Below are positions 36,029 to 47,190 of a stretch of 64,000 nt of DNA, in pieces. The position numbers were made by a program, and so were the translations under genes. The stretch lies in NCBI GenBank assembly GCA_951812925.1, contig OX638372.1, forward strand, positions 41,972,245 through 42,036,244, given 5' to 3'. Every line of letters starts with the position of its first letter. The first letter of the stretch is position 1. The DNA is from Calliopum simillimum. Lineage: Eukaryota > Arthropoda > Insecta > Diptera > Lauxaniidae. The notes below the pieces were generated by a model. The model ran no database searches. It saw only the letters and a list, made by a program, of their open reading frames with translations, and was not told the DNA's origin.

Positions 36029-36604
36029 AAACGTTTGGAAAATATTATTTTTTTATTATTTTTAAAATTGATTTGCAAAGTTAAAATCAACAATTGGAAA
36101 ATTGTTTATTTTCAAACGTTTCAATAACCGATTTCCAAACATTCGAAAAATTTTTTATTTTATTTTTTCAATGACTTATTGAGCTAAGTAAAACACAAGG
36201 CATTTGAATCATAACTGGCACGTTAGGTCAGTTGATAAGGTTGGCGGCTCATAACTTGGAGGTCATAGGTTCGATTCTCAGCAAACATACATTTTTTTTT
36301 ATTTTTAATTAAATATAAAAATGTTTGGAAAACATTGTTTTATGAACATAATAAACACTAACAAAATGTTAATTGAGAAGTTAAAAAAACAATTTCAAAA
36401 TATTGAATAAAAAAATTTGGAAAATATTGTATAAAAACATTTATAAAAAGCTTGCTCCATATGATTTTCACAAGCTTGCTATGAAGGGTCCAGTTTCGAT
36501 TATTAAATAATTAGAATTCAAGAATTTCCAAACACTTTGCAAGTTAATTTCCAAACGAAATGTTTGCTTCAATAAGCGTATAATAAGTTATTTTCCAAAC
36601 GTTT
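36029..36604 (+). mobile_element. TIR element (AAACGTTTGGAAAAT) with embedded tRNA-like module
   Basis: A perfect 15-bp inverted pair, AAACGTTTGGAAAAT at 36029-36043 and its complement at 36590-36604, delimits about 576 bp. CAAACGTTT/CAAACATT-type motifs recur inside, and a tRNA-like module sits at 36207-36285. The right 310 bp is shared in inverted orientation with 3851-4165. No transposase. Because the terminal motif also occurs internally, the boundaries are provisional. Confidence 0.6.
36207..36285 (+). other. tRNA-like pol III module
   Basis: GTTAGGTCAGTTGATAAGG resembles an A-box/D-arm, and GGTCATAGGTTCGATTCT contains a near-consensus B-box (GGTTCGATTC) at a tRNA-like distance of about 45 bases. 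Acceptor-stem pairing is not evident, so a functional tRNA is unlikely; a SINE head or tRNA relic fits better. Confidence 0.5.
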
Positions 36605-36814
36605 TTGTTTGTTGGGAATCGTTGCCACCCAGTAGGAGAAAGAGCAGTCAAATTGGAATAACAGAAGGCCTTCTTTAAATTCCAGCAGCCCTGCTGTCTT
36701 CCCTTCTTTGTTTCTTTTTTTTTACACACAATATCATTCGGCACCAAAGCCTGGCACTCACGCTTCCACAAAGAAGGCAACACAGCAGGCAGAAGCTAGG
36801 AAGTTCGAATTGAC

Positions 36815-36975
36815 ATAAATTCTGTTCGAAGCTTGCACTTTCCATTCTAAGTGTTGGAGTCAAATTTGATTGAGCTATCTCAAGAAATGCTTTCAGTACA
36901 GCATTTTGAAACTTTTAAGCAAAAGTGAGGTAAAACACCCTCTTTTCGAATTCACCTAATGTTTGCTCCTGGCTT
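36815..36975 (-). repeat. Fragment of the dipteran dispersed repeat, inverted
   Basis: The reverse complement reads GCTTAAAAGTTTCAAAATGC, GAAAGCATTTCTTGAGATA and CAAATTTGACTCCAACACT, matching the ~135-bp internal unit of the repeats at 29760 and 40533. Confidence 0.6.
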
Positions 36976-37118
36976 GCACTTCGCTATATTTGTAACATAA
37001 ATCATTATATTTTGTTGTAATTTCTCGCGATCCTTCCCTTTACCATACACATTGTAAATTAAAGTGTATCGCAAAAAAAAAAAAAAATATGAAATATTAA
37101 TTTATTTATTTAAGTATT

Positions 37119-38005
37119 TTACTTTATAAATAAATTTATAAAGTATAAAGGTACCGGACAACAGGGCCATAGGGTTAAAGATAAACTGTGTTTCGACAAA
37201 CATTCTTTAATAATTTTGAAGGAATCTTTTATATAATGCAGTTCAATAATTTTTGAATGGGTTGGTTTTTCCTTTTCAACTAAAATGTACTGAACAGTGA
37301 ATGAAGTGGAACAAAATACACATTCCATTAAAGTAATTCTCTGGCTATAAAAATGCACTCTTCTTTGAATAATTTTGAGTAATAATTAAGTCTCACTAAG
37401 AAAAGTGCTTAAAAAGGTGTTCAAAGTGTTTAATTTTATTTGCTGGATTTTTCTCTGAATATTAAAACAACAATTTAATATTGCCAAATCTAAGCAAGAG
37501 GTGACAGCAACTAAAGGTTGCAATAAAACCTGCTTAACAGCAGAGTTAGCGTATTCATTTCCAGGAATATCTATGTGACCTTGAGTCCAAAAGATTGAAA
37601 CAACATTGAAAAAATTTATACTGCCAACAACATAGTTGAAAATATTTCCTGTTCGGTTGGCTAAGGCGTTGATAACTGAAAGACTGTCAAAGCAAATTAA
37701 TATCTTTGGTGTATTTTCACTTGCAGCATATCTGATTGCAAAATGTAAGACTTGAAGTTCGGCATGAAATATCCCTGAGTACAGTGGCAAGAGTCATTGG
37801 GTCATCCATTAGACAATTCTTTCGTTACAGCATATGATGAAGAACCTTCTGAGAATGAACCATCCGTGTAAATCATTGTGTCTGGAGAAATTTGTCCAAA
37901 AATAATTGGGTGTGTATAGTTTTTTGAATGAATGCTTAAACTAGTATCGACGGAGAAATTTTGAAAACATTGCTCTACCCGGGTCACTGGCTGGGATAGG
38001 AGCAT
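37119..38005 (-). pseudogene. Non-LTR retrotransposon ORF2 C-terminus: RNase H plus CCHC tail, broken
   Basis: Three minus-strand frames in order form one protein end. 38005-37802 contains IYTDGSFSEGSS, the first RNase H aspartate block. 37790-37386 contains AELQVLHFAI (Glu), FDSLSVINAL (Asp) and WTQGHIDIPGNEYAN, where the final catalytic Asp of the usual GNExAD motif is Asn. 37358-37119 contains ECVFCSTSFTVQYILVE, matching the CxxC-x-H-x-C tail usual after this RNase H, with the last Cys changed to Lys. RNase H with this tail is found in I-, LOA- and R1-like non-LTR elements (family knowledge). Frames change near 37795 and about 37370. No endonuclease or reverse transcriptase is present upstream, which fits 5' truncation. 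Confidence 0.75.
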
Positions 38006-38009
38006 TGAA

Positions 38010-40297
38010 CTTTATTAAAAGGTTGACAGTATTTCTAATACTGTATAGTACGTTTAAATATGGAAAATGCTTCTTGACATATATATAAGTAAGTGGTACC
38101 TTTTTCTTTGATTTAAAAACCGAAAATGACCAATATCTTGAAAACGACGCGAAAAAAAATATATGTATTTTTTGGAATCAGCAGCCGATTTTACATAGGA
38201 AATGAATACTGGTGTAATTTTAACACGTTATATCTTGCAAGTTTACAAGCTATTTTGATGAACTTTTGTGGGTAATGCCACTTCTACTTTTTTCCGACAC
38301 CTCAATATAGAGCCACGGCCAGTTTCCAAACAAAAGTTTCACTTCCTTCATGTGCACTGTGTTGCACTCGTATTTTTTTTTTTAATATGGTGGTTGGCCC
38401 ACCTTAGTGTACAAATACCCGTGACGTGGATGGTTGACTTTTCATTTTGTTGTTTTAGTTATTATTGTTGTTTTTAAAGTACGATCCTTTCCCTGTTGTA
38501 TATTCACTGTTGACAGAAAAGTTACAGATTTTTGTTTCAAACTGCGGTCTTTGCCACTGAGTTGCTTCTTGTTCTTGTATTGTTGTTAACAACGCACAAT
38601 ACTTTCTTAAGAACATCAGTTGATTTTAATGTTGCATTGGTAAAAGGGGGAGTTTTTATGTTTTTTCAGAATTCAAAAAAGTTGTGTTGTTAATCTTTAG
38701 GTAAATGCTTATCATCGCAAAAGTTTTGTGTAATACAGCATAACATATTAAACAAGACATAAAATAATGTTGTTTTGTTTTGTATTTTACATTACTAATC
38801 AAATTTTTTGCCTTGGGGTAGACTAACTCTTACTTGACAGCAGTGAAAAGTTTTCACCCTTACATTATTTGTCCTTAATCATTTATAAATATGTGGTTGC
38901 TATAAGAAAACATCATTTAAGTAAGTAATTGTATGAACATATATGGAACTATATGATGTATGCGCGACATTTGTTACAATGTAAACTTTGCGATGTTAAG
39001 TAAGATCGTGTAATATTATTTACATCTACGTCATGTTAGTGGAAATATATGATTTAGTAACATTTTTCATTATTTTAATTAGATAACAAACATACAATTA
39101 CAGCATTTATAGTACTTTTATTATGCATAGAATGACGTCTTTTGTATGCAAAAAGTTACATTCCCACCAATTTTTATAAATTTGAAATAACAAAGAACTG
39201 CTAACATGTGACTATAAATTCCCATTAATTTGTAGAAATTTCCGTAAAATTTATGCTTAACAAATTACTAAGTGGTGATCAGAGAACAATCTTGGTGATT
39301 GCATCTCACATGCACAGATGGAGAAAAAGATAAAAGTGAGAACTACTTACTATAAATTACAGCCTTTCTGTAGCAATAAGTAAAATGAGGTTGAATTCTA
39401 ACTTTTCCTAGTAAAATATATCGAAAGAGGAAAAATGGTCAGAAAAAACTCTTGCATGAAAAGGAATGTAGCAACTTTAGTAGCAGACGAAAAAATCATA
39501 TAAAATATTCGGTAATTGCTGTGCAAATAGCACAGCAGAATATCAGAGTTCCTAACCAGCGAGCCACCCACATAACCTTTGCCCAAAACTATTTGCCTTG
39601 GCTTTTGGCTTTTTTTTGTAGCAGGCTGCATGCTTAAAGTTGCTGCCAGCTTAAGTGTAAGCACTTAAATCAACCAGTTTCTGCTGATGTTTCAAGCAAT
39701 GGATTTGAAGTAGAGCATGACGCGCCACTAACAACCTCACATGTGTGAACAAGCAGCAAAAAAATCAAACTTTCTCTTTTTATAAAAAAAAAAACTTACG
39801 TTTTTCTTTCTTGGGATCAGTATCAGATGAGACTTGAGTAACAAACTTTCAAGCATTAATTTGAAATTTAAACCTATCATTTCCCATGAAAATCTGAAAC
39901 ATTTCATCTAAAACGTGAGCTGAGAATTTTCGTATTTTTAATAGGTTGTCTTTTTTTTTCTTCTAGAAGATGAGGTTCCTTTTTTTTTGCGCAAATAGAG
40001 ATAGAGTTTTAAGTTTTCAGATTTTGTCGTACCTAATTATAGCAAAGTAGTCAAAAAGCAAGCTATTACTGATATTTGACATTTAAGATTTCACGTTTTT
40101 GTTTTGGTTGATTGTTGAGTTTATGTTCCCCTAAGCCGCAAATGGTATACTCAAACTCATCTACTAAGTTGACCTCAAACTTCATGCACAAAATAGCAGT
40201 TGAGGATAAAATCAATAAGAATTTGTAGAACACAAATTGTTGAACATTTTAATGTAAGTAGTTGGTGCCAGAATACTAAAAATTAATTTTTCTTATC
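38010..40297. other. Unannotated AT-rich stretch
   Basis: About 38010-38060 may hold a few more codons of the non-LTR pseudogene. The rest shows no recognisable gene or repeat. Confidence 0.4.
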
Positions 40298-40532
40298 CCC
40301 AGTGTACCAAACGAACCCGCTTCGAATCCGTAACGGGTTCATATTCTCGTATTTTTTATCCGTTACGGATCCGTTACTGACCCGTTTGTGGGAAAAATTC
40401 CTATAAAAAAGCGAATCCGTTTTGAGTTCGAGCCTACGAGTTCAAACCGGATTCGGTTTTAATAATGTTAATGATGCTTATAAAAAAAAAATGCACTTCT
40501 AACTGGGAGGCGAACCCGGGTTTCACATTTTT
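40298..40532 (+). mobile_element. Truncated third copy of the CCCAGTGTGCC composite TIR element
   Basis: CCCAGTGTACCAAACGAACC, then TCGAATCCGTAACGGGTTCA and AATAATGTTAATG blocks, then the start of the tRNA-like module (GGAGGCGAACCCGGG, minus-strand B-box). It stops abruptly where the dispersed repeat at 40533 begins, suggesting insertion or recombination at that point. Confidence 0.8.
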
Positions 40533-41310
40533 TATACCTTACACCCAGGGTATATTCACTTTGTCCTTCCGTTTGAAACGCAGAGAAGGAGGCGTGGCAG
40601 ATATAGAAAAGTATATATATTCTTGATCAGCGTCACCTCCTGAGTCGAATAGCAATGTTTGTCTGTCTGGCTGGGTGTCTGTCTGTGCGTGGAAATATTT
40701 TTCACACAAAAACCAACCAAGATAATTCGATTAAATTAAGCACAGTTGTTTCGTCGCAAAAGATAGCTTGGGGGATTGAAAACGAGCCAAATCAGTCAAC
40801 GGACACGCCTACCGCCCATACAAAAATATATCCAAAATGTAACTTAATGAGTATTTTTCACGACAATGCAACATAAATACACATAAATACTAGGTATAGT
40901 AAGTTCAAGCTCTGAGCAAAAACTAGGAGAACTCGGACATAAGGGTGTGGCATCTCCCATATAAGCAAAAGTTTCAAAATGCTCTACTCAAAGCGTTTTT
41001 CAAAAAAATCCAACAAAATTTCACTCAGACACTAAGAACAGTAACAACAAACTTTGATCATAAGCTAGACGAACTCAGACTAGAGGGCGTGGCAACTTCT
41101 GTATAAGAAAAAGTATGAAATGTTAAAATAAAAGCGTTTTTTGAGATAATCAAACCACATTTCACTCAGACCCTTAGAACACTAAATGCAAGCTCTGAGC
41201 AAAAGCTGTGAGAATTTGAAGAAGTGGTCGTAGCATCTCTCGTTCATGCAAATTTTTCAAAATACTGCATTGTAGGGTATTTAATGTTCGGCCAGGCCAT
41301 AGGTAACTCC
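40533..41310 (+). repeat. Dipteran dispersed repeat (mini-me/DINE-like), copy 3
   Basis: Longest copy. It has TATACCTTACACCCAGGGTA, AAAGTATATATATTCTTGAT, GTCTGTCTGGCTGGGTGTCT, AACGGACACGCCTACCGCCC, then about three tandem units of ~130 bp (CTCTGAGCAAAA, GAACTCGGAC, GTGGCATCTCCC, TTTCACTCAGAC), and TTGTAGGGTATTTAATGTTC near the end. Confidence 0.75.
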
Positions 41311-41311
41311 C

Positions 41312-42659
41312 TAACTATGTAGTTATATATTGGTTTTTCTTTACTTTCCTGCCTTGAGAATTTATTTACCAACAATGAAAAAAGGACATTAAACAAATGT
41401 TACACATGAATGGCTGACAGGATAAACATTATTAAGTACAATGTATCTGTAACATCAAAATAATGCAACCTTTTACGCCAATGACACGTTGACATAAATT
41501 TTATTAAAATTAAAATTGATTTTCACCACAATTACATGAAAGAAACGCACTCACGTATGTATTTGTACGACAATGATTTTCATAATTTTGTATTTATGGC
41601 CAATAAAATCAAAAAGCCATTGAATAAACGCTTACAATGGAATGGGCCCCTATAAGCGTAAAATGTTCTTTTGCACAAACTCTTGTTAAGGTAGCAGTGA
41701 ACTGAATAGACACAAGGCCTATGAAATGGATAATACTTTATCTGTTAATGGGTGTTACTGTAATAAAATATTGAAATTCTCATTATTAATTATTGAATTT
41801 TGCCAGGAGTTATTTATAGCGCTTTGGTAAGGTATTTTTTTTGCCATCATGTAAACATTAAAAAAGAGCTGAAGGATATATGATTTAAATTTTTTCGAAA
41901 CATTAAAAAATTAAAATTGTCATTGGGTTTTAAAAGTACATACACTGTTCTACCTTAAAATGTGGTCTGACGGGAAATATATAGATAATTCTTAATTACC
42001 TCGGGTACGGGGAATTTAATCGTGTTAACCGTTTTGCTGAAGTGATTCATTGCCCCATTCAAAATGTTCAAATGACAATTTAATTTCTCATCGGAAATTA
42101 TTTTTCTATTCAGAATGTATTAATCGGTAATCAAATTGCTAATTTTTTTATAATTTTTACTTAATTTCGTATAGAGTGGGCGCCAGATGGACTTTAGTAC
42201 ACATGCAAAATATAAGTACCGAAAACTGATTTCAGATACTTGTAGATTGGACCCTAAGTAAGAAGAAAGTCGATGTAAGTTGGTTCAAATTAACTAGTTT
42301 GCTGTTGAATAAGTGCAATATTAGGCTAGTGTATGCTTAAGATGATACGATTTGTCATATAAGGATAACAACAGATTTTCTGGAGATTTTCTGTAGATCT
42401 GCTATAGAACTTTACTGGTAAATATCATCAGGTGCAAAATGCCGTCGCTAAACCAATTTTTGTTGAATGGCCATATTCTTTTCTTTTTAAGTACTTCTAC
42501 GAATCTTACCTTTCTCTATAAGTAATTATCGTGACGATCTCGCCAAGACGTTATTTCTTAAGATACCTAATATAAAGATAATTCAGGTTAAAAACTCATT
42601 TGAAAATATTTTGCTGAAAAATCCTTATTACACTACATTACAAATAATTAATATGTGTG
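41312..42659. other. Unannotated stretch
   Basis: Nothing recognised. Confidence 0.4.
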
Positions 42660-43251
42660 TGTAACATTTTGCAGACCATATTTTCTAAACTAATTTGAGG
42701 TCGCTGAGTCCGAAAATCGCAACACAAATTATTTTTTAAATTTTTTTTGAAAAAATTAATTTTTTCTATGAAAATCGAAATGGTCTTATTTCACTAAAAC
42801 TTCAATAACTTATTAAGAAATGATCCGATTTTGATAAAATTGAACTCCAAATATTTGCTATTAAATACACTATTGAACCAAAATATAAAAAAATACATAT
42901 TTGTATAAGCTACTGGCAAAAAACCGTGTTTAATTTGGCTTAAACACAAAAAAGTGTAAAAAACTACTATAAAAATGAACTTTTCGTTGCTATAACTCAG
43001 CCAATTTGAATAGGATCTTAGATATTAGTACATTTGTTGAAAGCTTAAGAATTTTTCTCTATAATAATGTAAAATTATATTCGATCAAAATTGGGTTTCT
43101 CAAAATATGTTCGAAAAAATGGAGCTATAACCTCAAAAATCAAAAAGTTCGATTATCTCGAGAACGGCCCCTAGGAAAAAAAAAATAAATGCAATTTTCG
43201 GACTCAGCGACCTCAAATTAGTGTAGAAAATATGGTCTGCTAAATGTTACA
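42660..43251. mobile_element. Foldback MITE with ~60-bp TIRs
   Basis: TGTAACATTTTGCAGACCAT on the left is mirrored on the right, and pairing extends through AATTTGAGGTCGCTGAGTCC and its complement at about 43199-43220. The interior is AT-rich without coding potential. Confidence 0.8.
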
Positions 43252-43523
43252 TTTTGGCTGTTGTCTAGTGTTATATATTTTTTTTGAGAACTCCCAAATT
43301 TTTAACGAACTATTGCACTGAGGATTACGAAAAATTTATTTGATATGATGAGTAGACTTAACTATTATATTGCTGATAAGAGGATTTTTACTTACATTTT
43401 TTGTAAAGTTAAATCATATTCTACATCGCACTAAATAGACCACGCTCTTTTGATTGGAGGAACCAGAATATTTCTATCTCGTAAGGTAGCAGAGATAATT
43501 AATGAAATTGGATAACAATCATC

Positions 43524-43580
43524 ACATATCGTCCATATACAAGCAAAGAGTACTTAGTCAGTTTTCCCGAGTTTTGAGAA
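43524..43580 (-). repeat. Isolated terminus of the CATATCGTCC transposon family
   Basis: CATATCGTCCATATACAAGC followed by AGTACTTAGTCAGTTTT matches the reversed right end of the element at 4858-6253. Confidence 0.65.
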
Positions 43581-44060
43581 GGAAAGGCTTAAGTCTTTTT
43601 TACAAGCATTCCTAAGGAGTACACTATTCCAATGGTTACAAAAGAACTGCTCCATTTGCCACAACTACGGATTGCTTGCCAAATCAGGAATTTACGAGGA
43701 GATTTTGACTACTTTTTTGACTTAAAATTTTCTTCCACATTCCCGTCTGCAGCGTAAAATTTTTGGCCTAGAAGCTGCGAAATATCGGCTAAAACAAACA
43801 TTTCGTGTTCACTGATGCACCATTAAAATTTTTGAAAAAAATTAATTTTTAATTTTATGGCTTGCTGTTTTGCATCCGTGTTCTACGCAGCATTTCCTTC
43901 AGGAACTTCTTGTACCCTGAACGTCTTTAAGTCAGCCTTATTTTTGGCTTTACGAACTAAAAACTCGGAACAATCCACCTTTTGTGCCAGTTTTCTGCAT
44001 GAAATGTTGAGGTTCTCCTTTAGAATTGTGACGATTTTCTTCTTTTTGTTTTGGTAATGG
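43581..44060 (-). pseudogene. Tc1/mariner-like transposase pseudogene, C-terminal part
   Basis: Continues the minus-strand frame from 47190-47002 across the inserted LTR element: KKKKIVTILKENLNISCRKL (second helix-turn-helix-like domain), FRVQEVPEG, then after stops and a frame change ADISQLLGQKFYAADGN and SPRKFLIWQAIRSCGKWSS. These blocks match IS630/Tc1/mariner-type enzymes; the segment where the first catalytic Asp sits (MDDETY-like in the family) reads SEHEMF, so the acid is lost. Several stops confirm decay. The C-terminal end is missing to the left. Family naming is from recall of motif order. Confidence 0.65.
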
Positions 44061-44855
44061 TGTTGTGAGTTTGCTAAGCACCTAAAGCATAAATCAGTCA
44101 TAAAAGAACCACTTAATATTTTTATTAATACACCCTAAGTAAATACAGAACATTCTTTTGATTGCACATCGATTGATCGAGTTTCAGCTAAAGCCAAACC
44201 GTGGGATACCAAAATGAAATGTATCCAACGTCGTCAATCGTGGGATTTAAATTTTAGTCAAAACAAATTAGAACACTAAATACACAAACACCATGCTTTT
44301 GCTATGGACACCTGAATGGAATGTGTCTGGCAAAAGCATGGGAATCGGGAATCGCGTACGTGATAAATCGTGTGATTTCAATTTTAGTTAAAGCAACTTA
44401 GAATACTAAATACACAAACAACATGCTTTTGCTATGGACACCTGAACGGAATGTGTCTGGCAAAAGCTTGGGAATCGGAAGTCGCGTACATGATCGAACC
44501 GATTGGTGTTTAGCTTTGCAAGCTCACAGCGTGAACTCTCCCCCGGAAGTTAGAACGAGCTCAGGTATGAAACGAGGAGAAAAGCTCGGTTCATGCAACT
44601 AAAAGCTCTTTCTAACTTTCCGATGATAATTAATAAATAGCGTAGGCAAATGAAGAACGGGGGTAGTATAATTTTTTCAAGTGTGTGGAAATAAAACATA
44701 ATAATTTACCAAGAAGTCTAAGTTGAAGTGTTTTCTTACTAAAATTGGAATAGTGCAGCAGCAGAAGTTTAAAGTGCTGATACGTTTCTACTAAATTGGT
44801 AAAGTGCAGCAGAAGAACGCCGCAGCCACCACTACGGAGAATATATATTACAACA
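44061..44855 (+). repeat. Complete 5' LTR, 795 bp
   Basis: Begins TGTTGTGAG and ends TTACAACA (TG...CA with short inverted TGTTGT/ACAACA). It contains an imperfect ~130-bp tandem duplication (about 44225-44484; GGACACCTGAA at 44306 and 44436) and AATAAA near 44634. Confidence 0.8.
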
Positions 44856-46497
44856 TTCAGGTGTCCATAGCAAAAGCATGGTGTTTGTGTATTTAGTGTT
44901 CTAATTTGTTTTGACTAAAATTTAAATCCCACGATTGACGACGTTGGATACATTTCATTTTGGTATCCCACGGTTTGGCTTTAGCTGAAACTCGATCAAT
45001 CGATGTGCAATCAAAAGAATGTTCTGTATTTACTTAGGGTGTATTAATAAAAATATTAAGTGGTTCTTTTATGACTGATTTATGCTTTAGGTGCTTAGCA
45101 AACTCACAACATCCCTCCCCTCTTAGGAAAAGAAAAAGTTATCGTTAGGTAACTTTTTCGTGACCATATTTTCTTTACTTTAAATCTTATAGTTAGCTTA
45201 ACATTATTATTGAATGTTAATTTATTAGAATGAATTTAAATATTCAAGTTTAGTTCGATCAATTAAAACTTTAAGTGTATAGACCCTAATTATTTTGTAT
45301 TAAGTAAAAAGAAATAAAAAATGTTTGATTTCTTTGAATGGATTCAAAATTTCAAATTTGCTTATTAATTAATACTTTAAATGTATAAACCTTAATTATA
45401 TTGTATTATGAAACAAAACTTGTTGATTTCACTAATTGGTTCATGGCTTGACCTCTGGTTACTACGGTTGATTCACCTCAGCATTGATGTCTTCTTGTTA
45501 GTTGTTGGAGTTATCTCTTCTCTGGGAAATACATTGTTGTTGTAGTGGTTCTGCTATGTGCTCGGCGTTGCACTAGACGTCAGTTGATTCACCTTGGGTG
45601 CTATGCTCATTTCCTCTGATGGTTTACTTTTCTTATTTTCTTCATTTTATTTCATCGCCAAACTGTTATTTTTCCTGTTTTGATAACATTCTTCTTTATA
45701 TTCTCGTATTTACTTCAGCTTGTTGGTATTTTAAATATTTCAGCTTCAATCTCTTCATTTCCTGTTATAATTTGGTCCATTTTGTTTATGGTTACTTCGG
45801 ACTATTATAATTAAGATGCTGGATTCTGTTAAGTATAACTGGGATTTCTTTTTGTTGACTTTGATGCTATAGACTTGGCTTTCTTGATGGGTTGTTCTAC
45901 AACTCCGCTTACTTGCTTCAAGTATTTCGGCTTAACTGGCTAACCCCATTACTGATATTGGAGATAATTGTAGTAGTTCACTGCTTGATTTGTTTGATGT
46001 ATTAAGTTATTTATAGGTGAGTTGCTCTGATGATGACTCTTTTGCAGTTTGTCTAAAGAGTGTTCTCAGTATTGATTTATTCTTGATTTCTGTCTGTTTT
46101 CTTGATAATCTGGAAAATGAGCATTTCTGGATTTCCTGGTTTCTGCTGTTTGGTTGTCATATAAAATTTTTGACAACCCGTTGAAGAATCGGCTTCTTCT
46201 GCATTCGATTGGTTCTTATTGACCTCTCGTTTTGTGTTTATATTAATAGTTAGTGTTGTTTACAATGTATTTTCCCCTTCGGATTTAATTACGTGGTTCT
46301 GATGTCTTCATTTACGGATTTTACGGCTGATGTTGTCGTCTACTGGACTGGTTTCTTCTTTTTAATCATGATGTATTAAGCCATGAATCATATAACCTCA
46401 ATTACTTAATAAGTAATTATTTCTCTATACATATTATTATTTCTTCAAGATTTAAGTACTTTTTTTTTTTTTCTTTTGGCTAAATTTAGATTTTGCT
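44854..46497 (-). other. Inverted block: LTR start, polypurine tract and internal region
   Basis: 44854-45111 is the reverse complement of LTR bases 1-258 (44061-44318), same length and with no difference seen by eye. Next to it on the minus strand is the purine tract AAGAGGGGAGGGA (45112-45124), in the position expected of a polypurine tract before a 3' LTR. The remaining ~1.4 kb is A-rich on this strand, with no ORF of note. Confidence 0.75.
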
Positions 46498-47001
46498 TCG
46501 CGTACGTGATAAATCGTGTGATTTCAATTTTAGTTAAAGCAACTTAGAATACTAAATACACAAACAACATGCTATTGCTATGGACACCTGAACGGAATGT
46601 GTCTGGCAAAAGCTTGGGAATCGGAAGTCGCGTACATGATCGAACCGATTGGTGTTTAGCTTTGCAAGCTCACAGCGTGAACTCTCCCCCGGAAGTTAGA
46701 ACGAGCTCAGGTATGAAACGAGGAGAAAAGCTCGGTTCATGCAACTAAAAGCTCTTTCTAACTTTCCGATGATAATTAATAAATAGCGTAGGCAAATGAA
46801 GAACGGGGGTAGTATAATTTTTTCAAGTGTGTGGAAATAAAACATAATAATTTACCAAGAAGTCTAAGTTGAAGTGTTTTCTTACTAAAATTGGAATAGT
46901 GCAGCAGCAGAAGTTTAAAGTGCTGATACGTTTCTACTAAATTGGTAAAGTGCAGCAGAAGAACGCCGCAGCCACCACTACGGAGAATATATATTACAAC
47001 A
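46498..47001 (+). repeat. 3' LTR, last 504 bp only
   Basis: Matches 44352-44855 over 504 bp without indels and with about one mismatch noticed (CATGCTATTG against CATGCTTTTG). The first ~291 bp of this LTR is absent here; 258 bp of it is found inverted at 44854-45111, leaving about 33 bp lost. Confidence 0.85.
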
Positions 47002-47190
47002 ATGGACACTTTTTTTCCGGAACCTGGCTCTTGAAAAAAATCTAAGCCTTCCTTAAATTTTTTTCTGAACTCGTGATACTATATTCACATTAACTTTGCT
47101 GTTCCGAGCAATTCTATTGATAGTAAGCTGCGGGTGGTCTTGAAAAATTTTTATTATTGACTTTCGAACTTCTAGCTCGTTTGCTATTTC
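47002..47190 (-). pseudogene. Tc1/mariner-like transposase pseudogene, N-terminal part
   Basis: The minus-strand frame reads EIANELEVRKSIIKIFQDHP, QLTINRIARNSKVNVNIVSR and VQKKI, a stop, then FSRARFRKKSVH. The first part looks like the N-terminal helix-turn-helix DNA-binding region of a Tc1/mariner-type transposase. The frame continues directly into 44060 once the 4-bp target duplication is counted once, so the LTR element interrupted a single gene that was, or later became, defective. Confidence 0.65.

Larger units (their letters stand above)
44061..47001 (+). mobile_element. LTR retroelement with inverted interior, inserted in a mariner pseudogene
   Basis: The outer ends are TGTTGT (44061) and ACAACA (47001), flanked by a 4-bp duplication ATGG (44057-44060 and 47002-47005). 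A complete 5' LTR (44061-44855) is followed by a reverse-complemented segment containing the first 258 bp of an LTR with its polypurine tract and ~1.4 kb of internal sequence, then by the last 504 bp of the 3' LTR. No gag or pol is recognisable. Confidence 0.75.
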
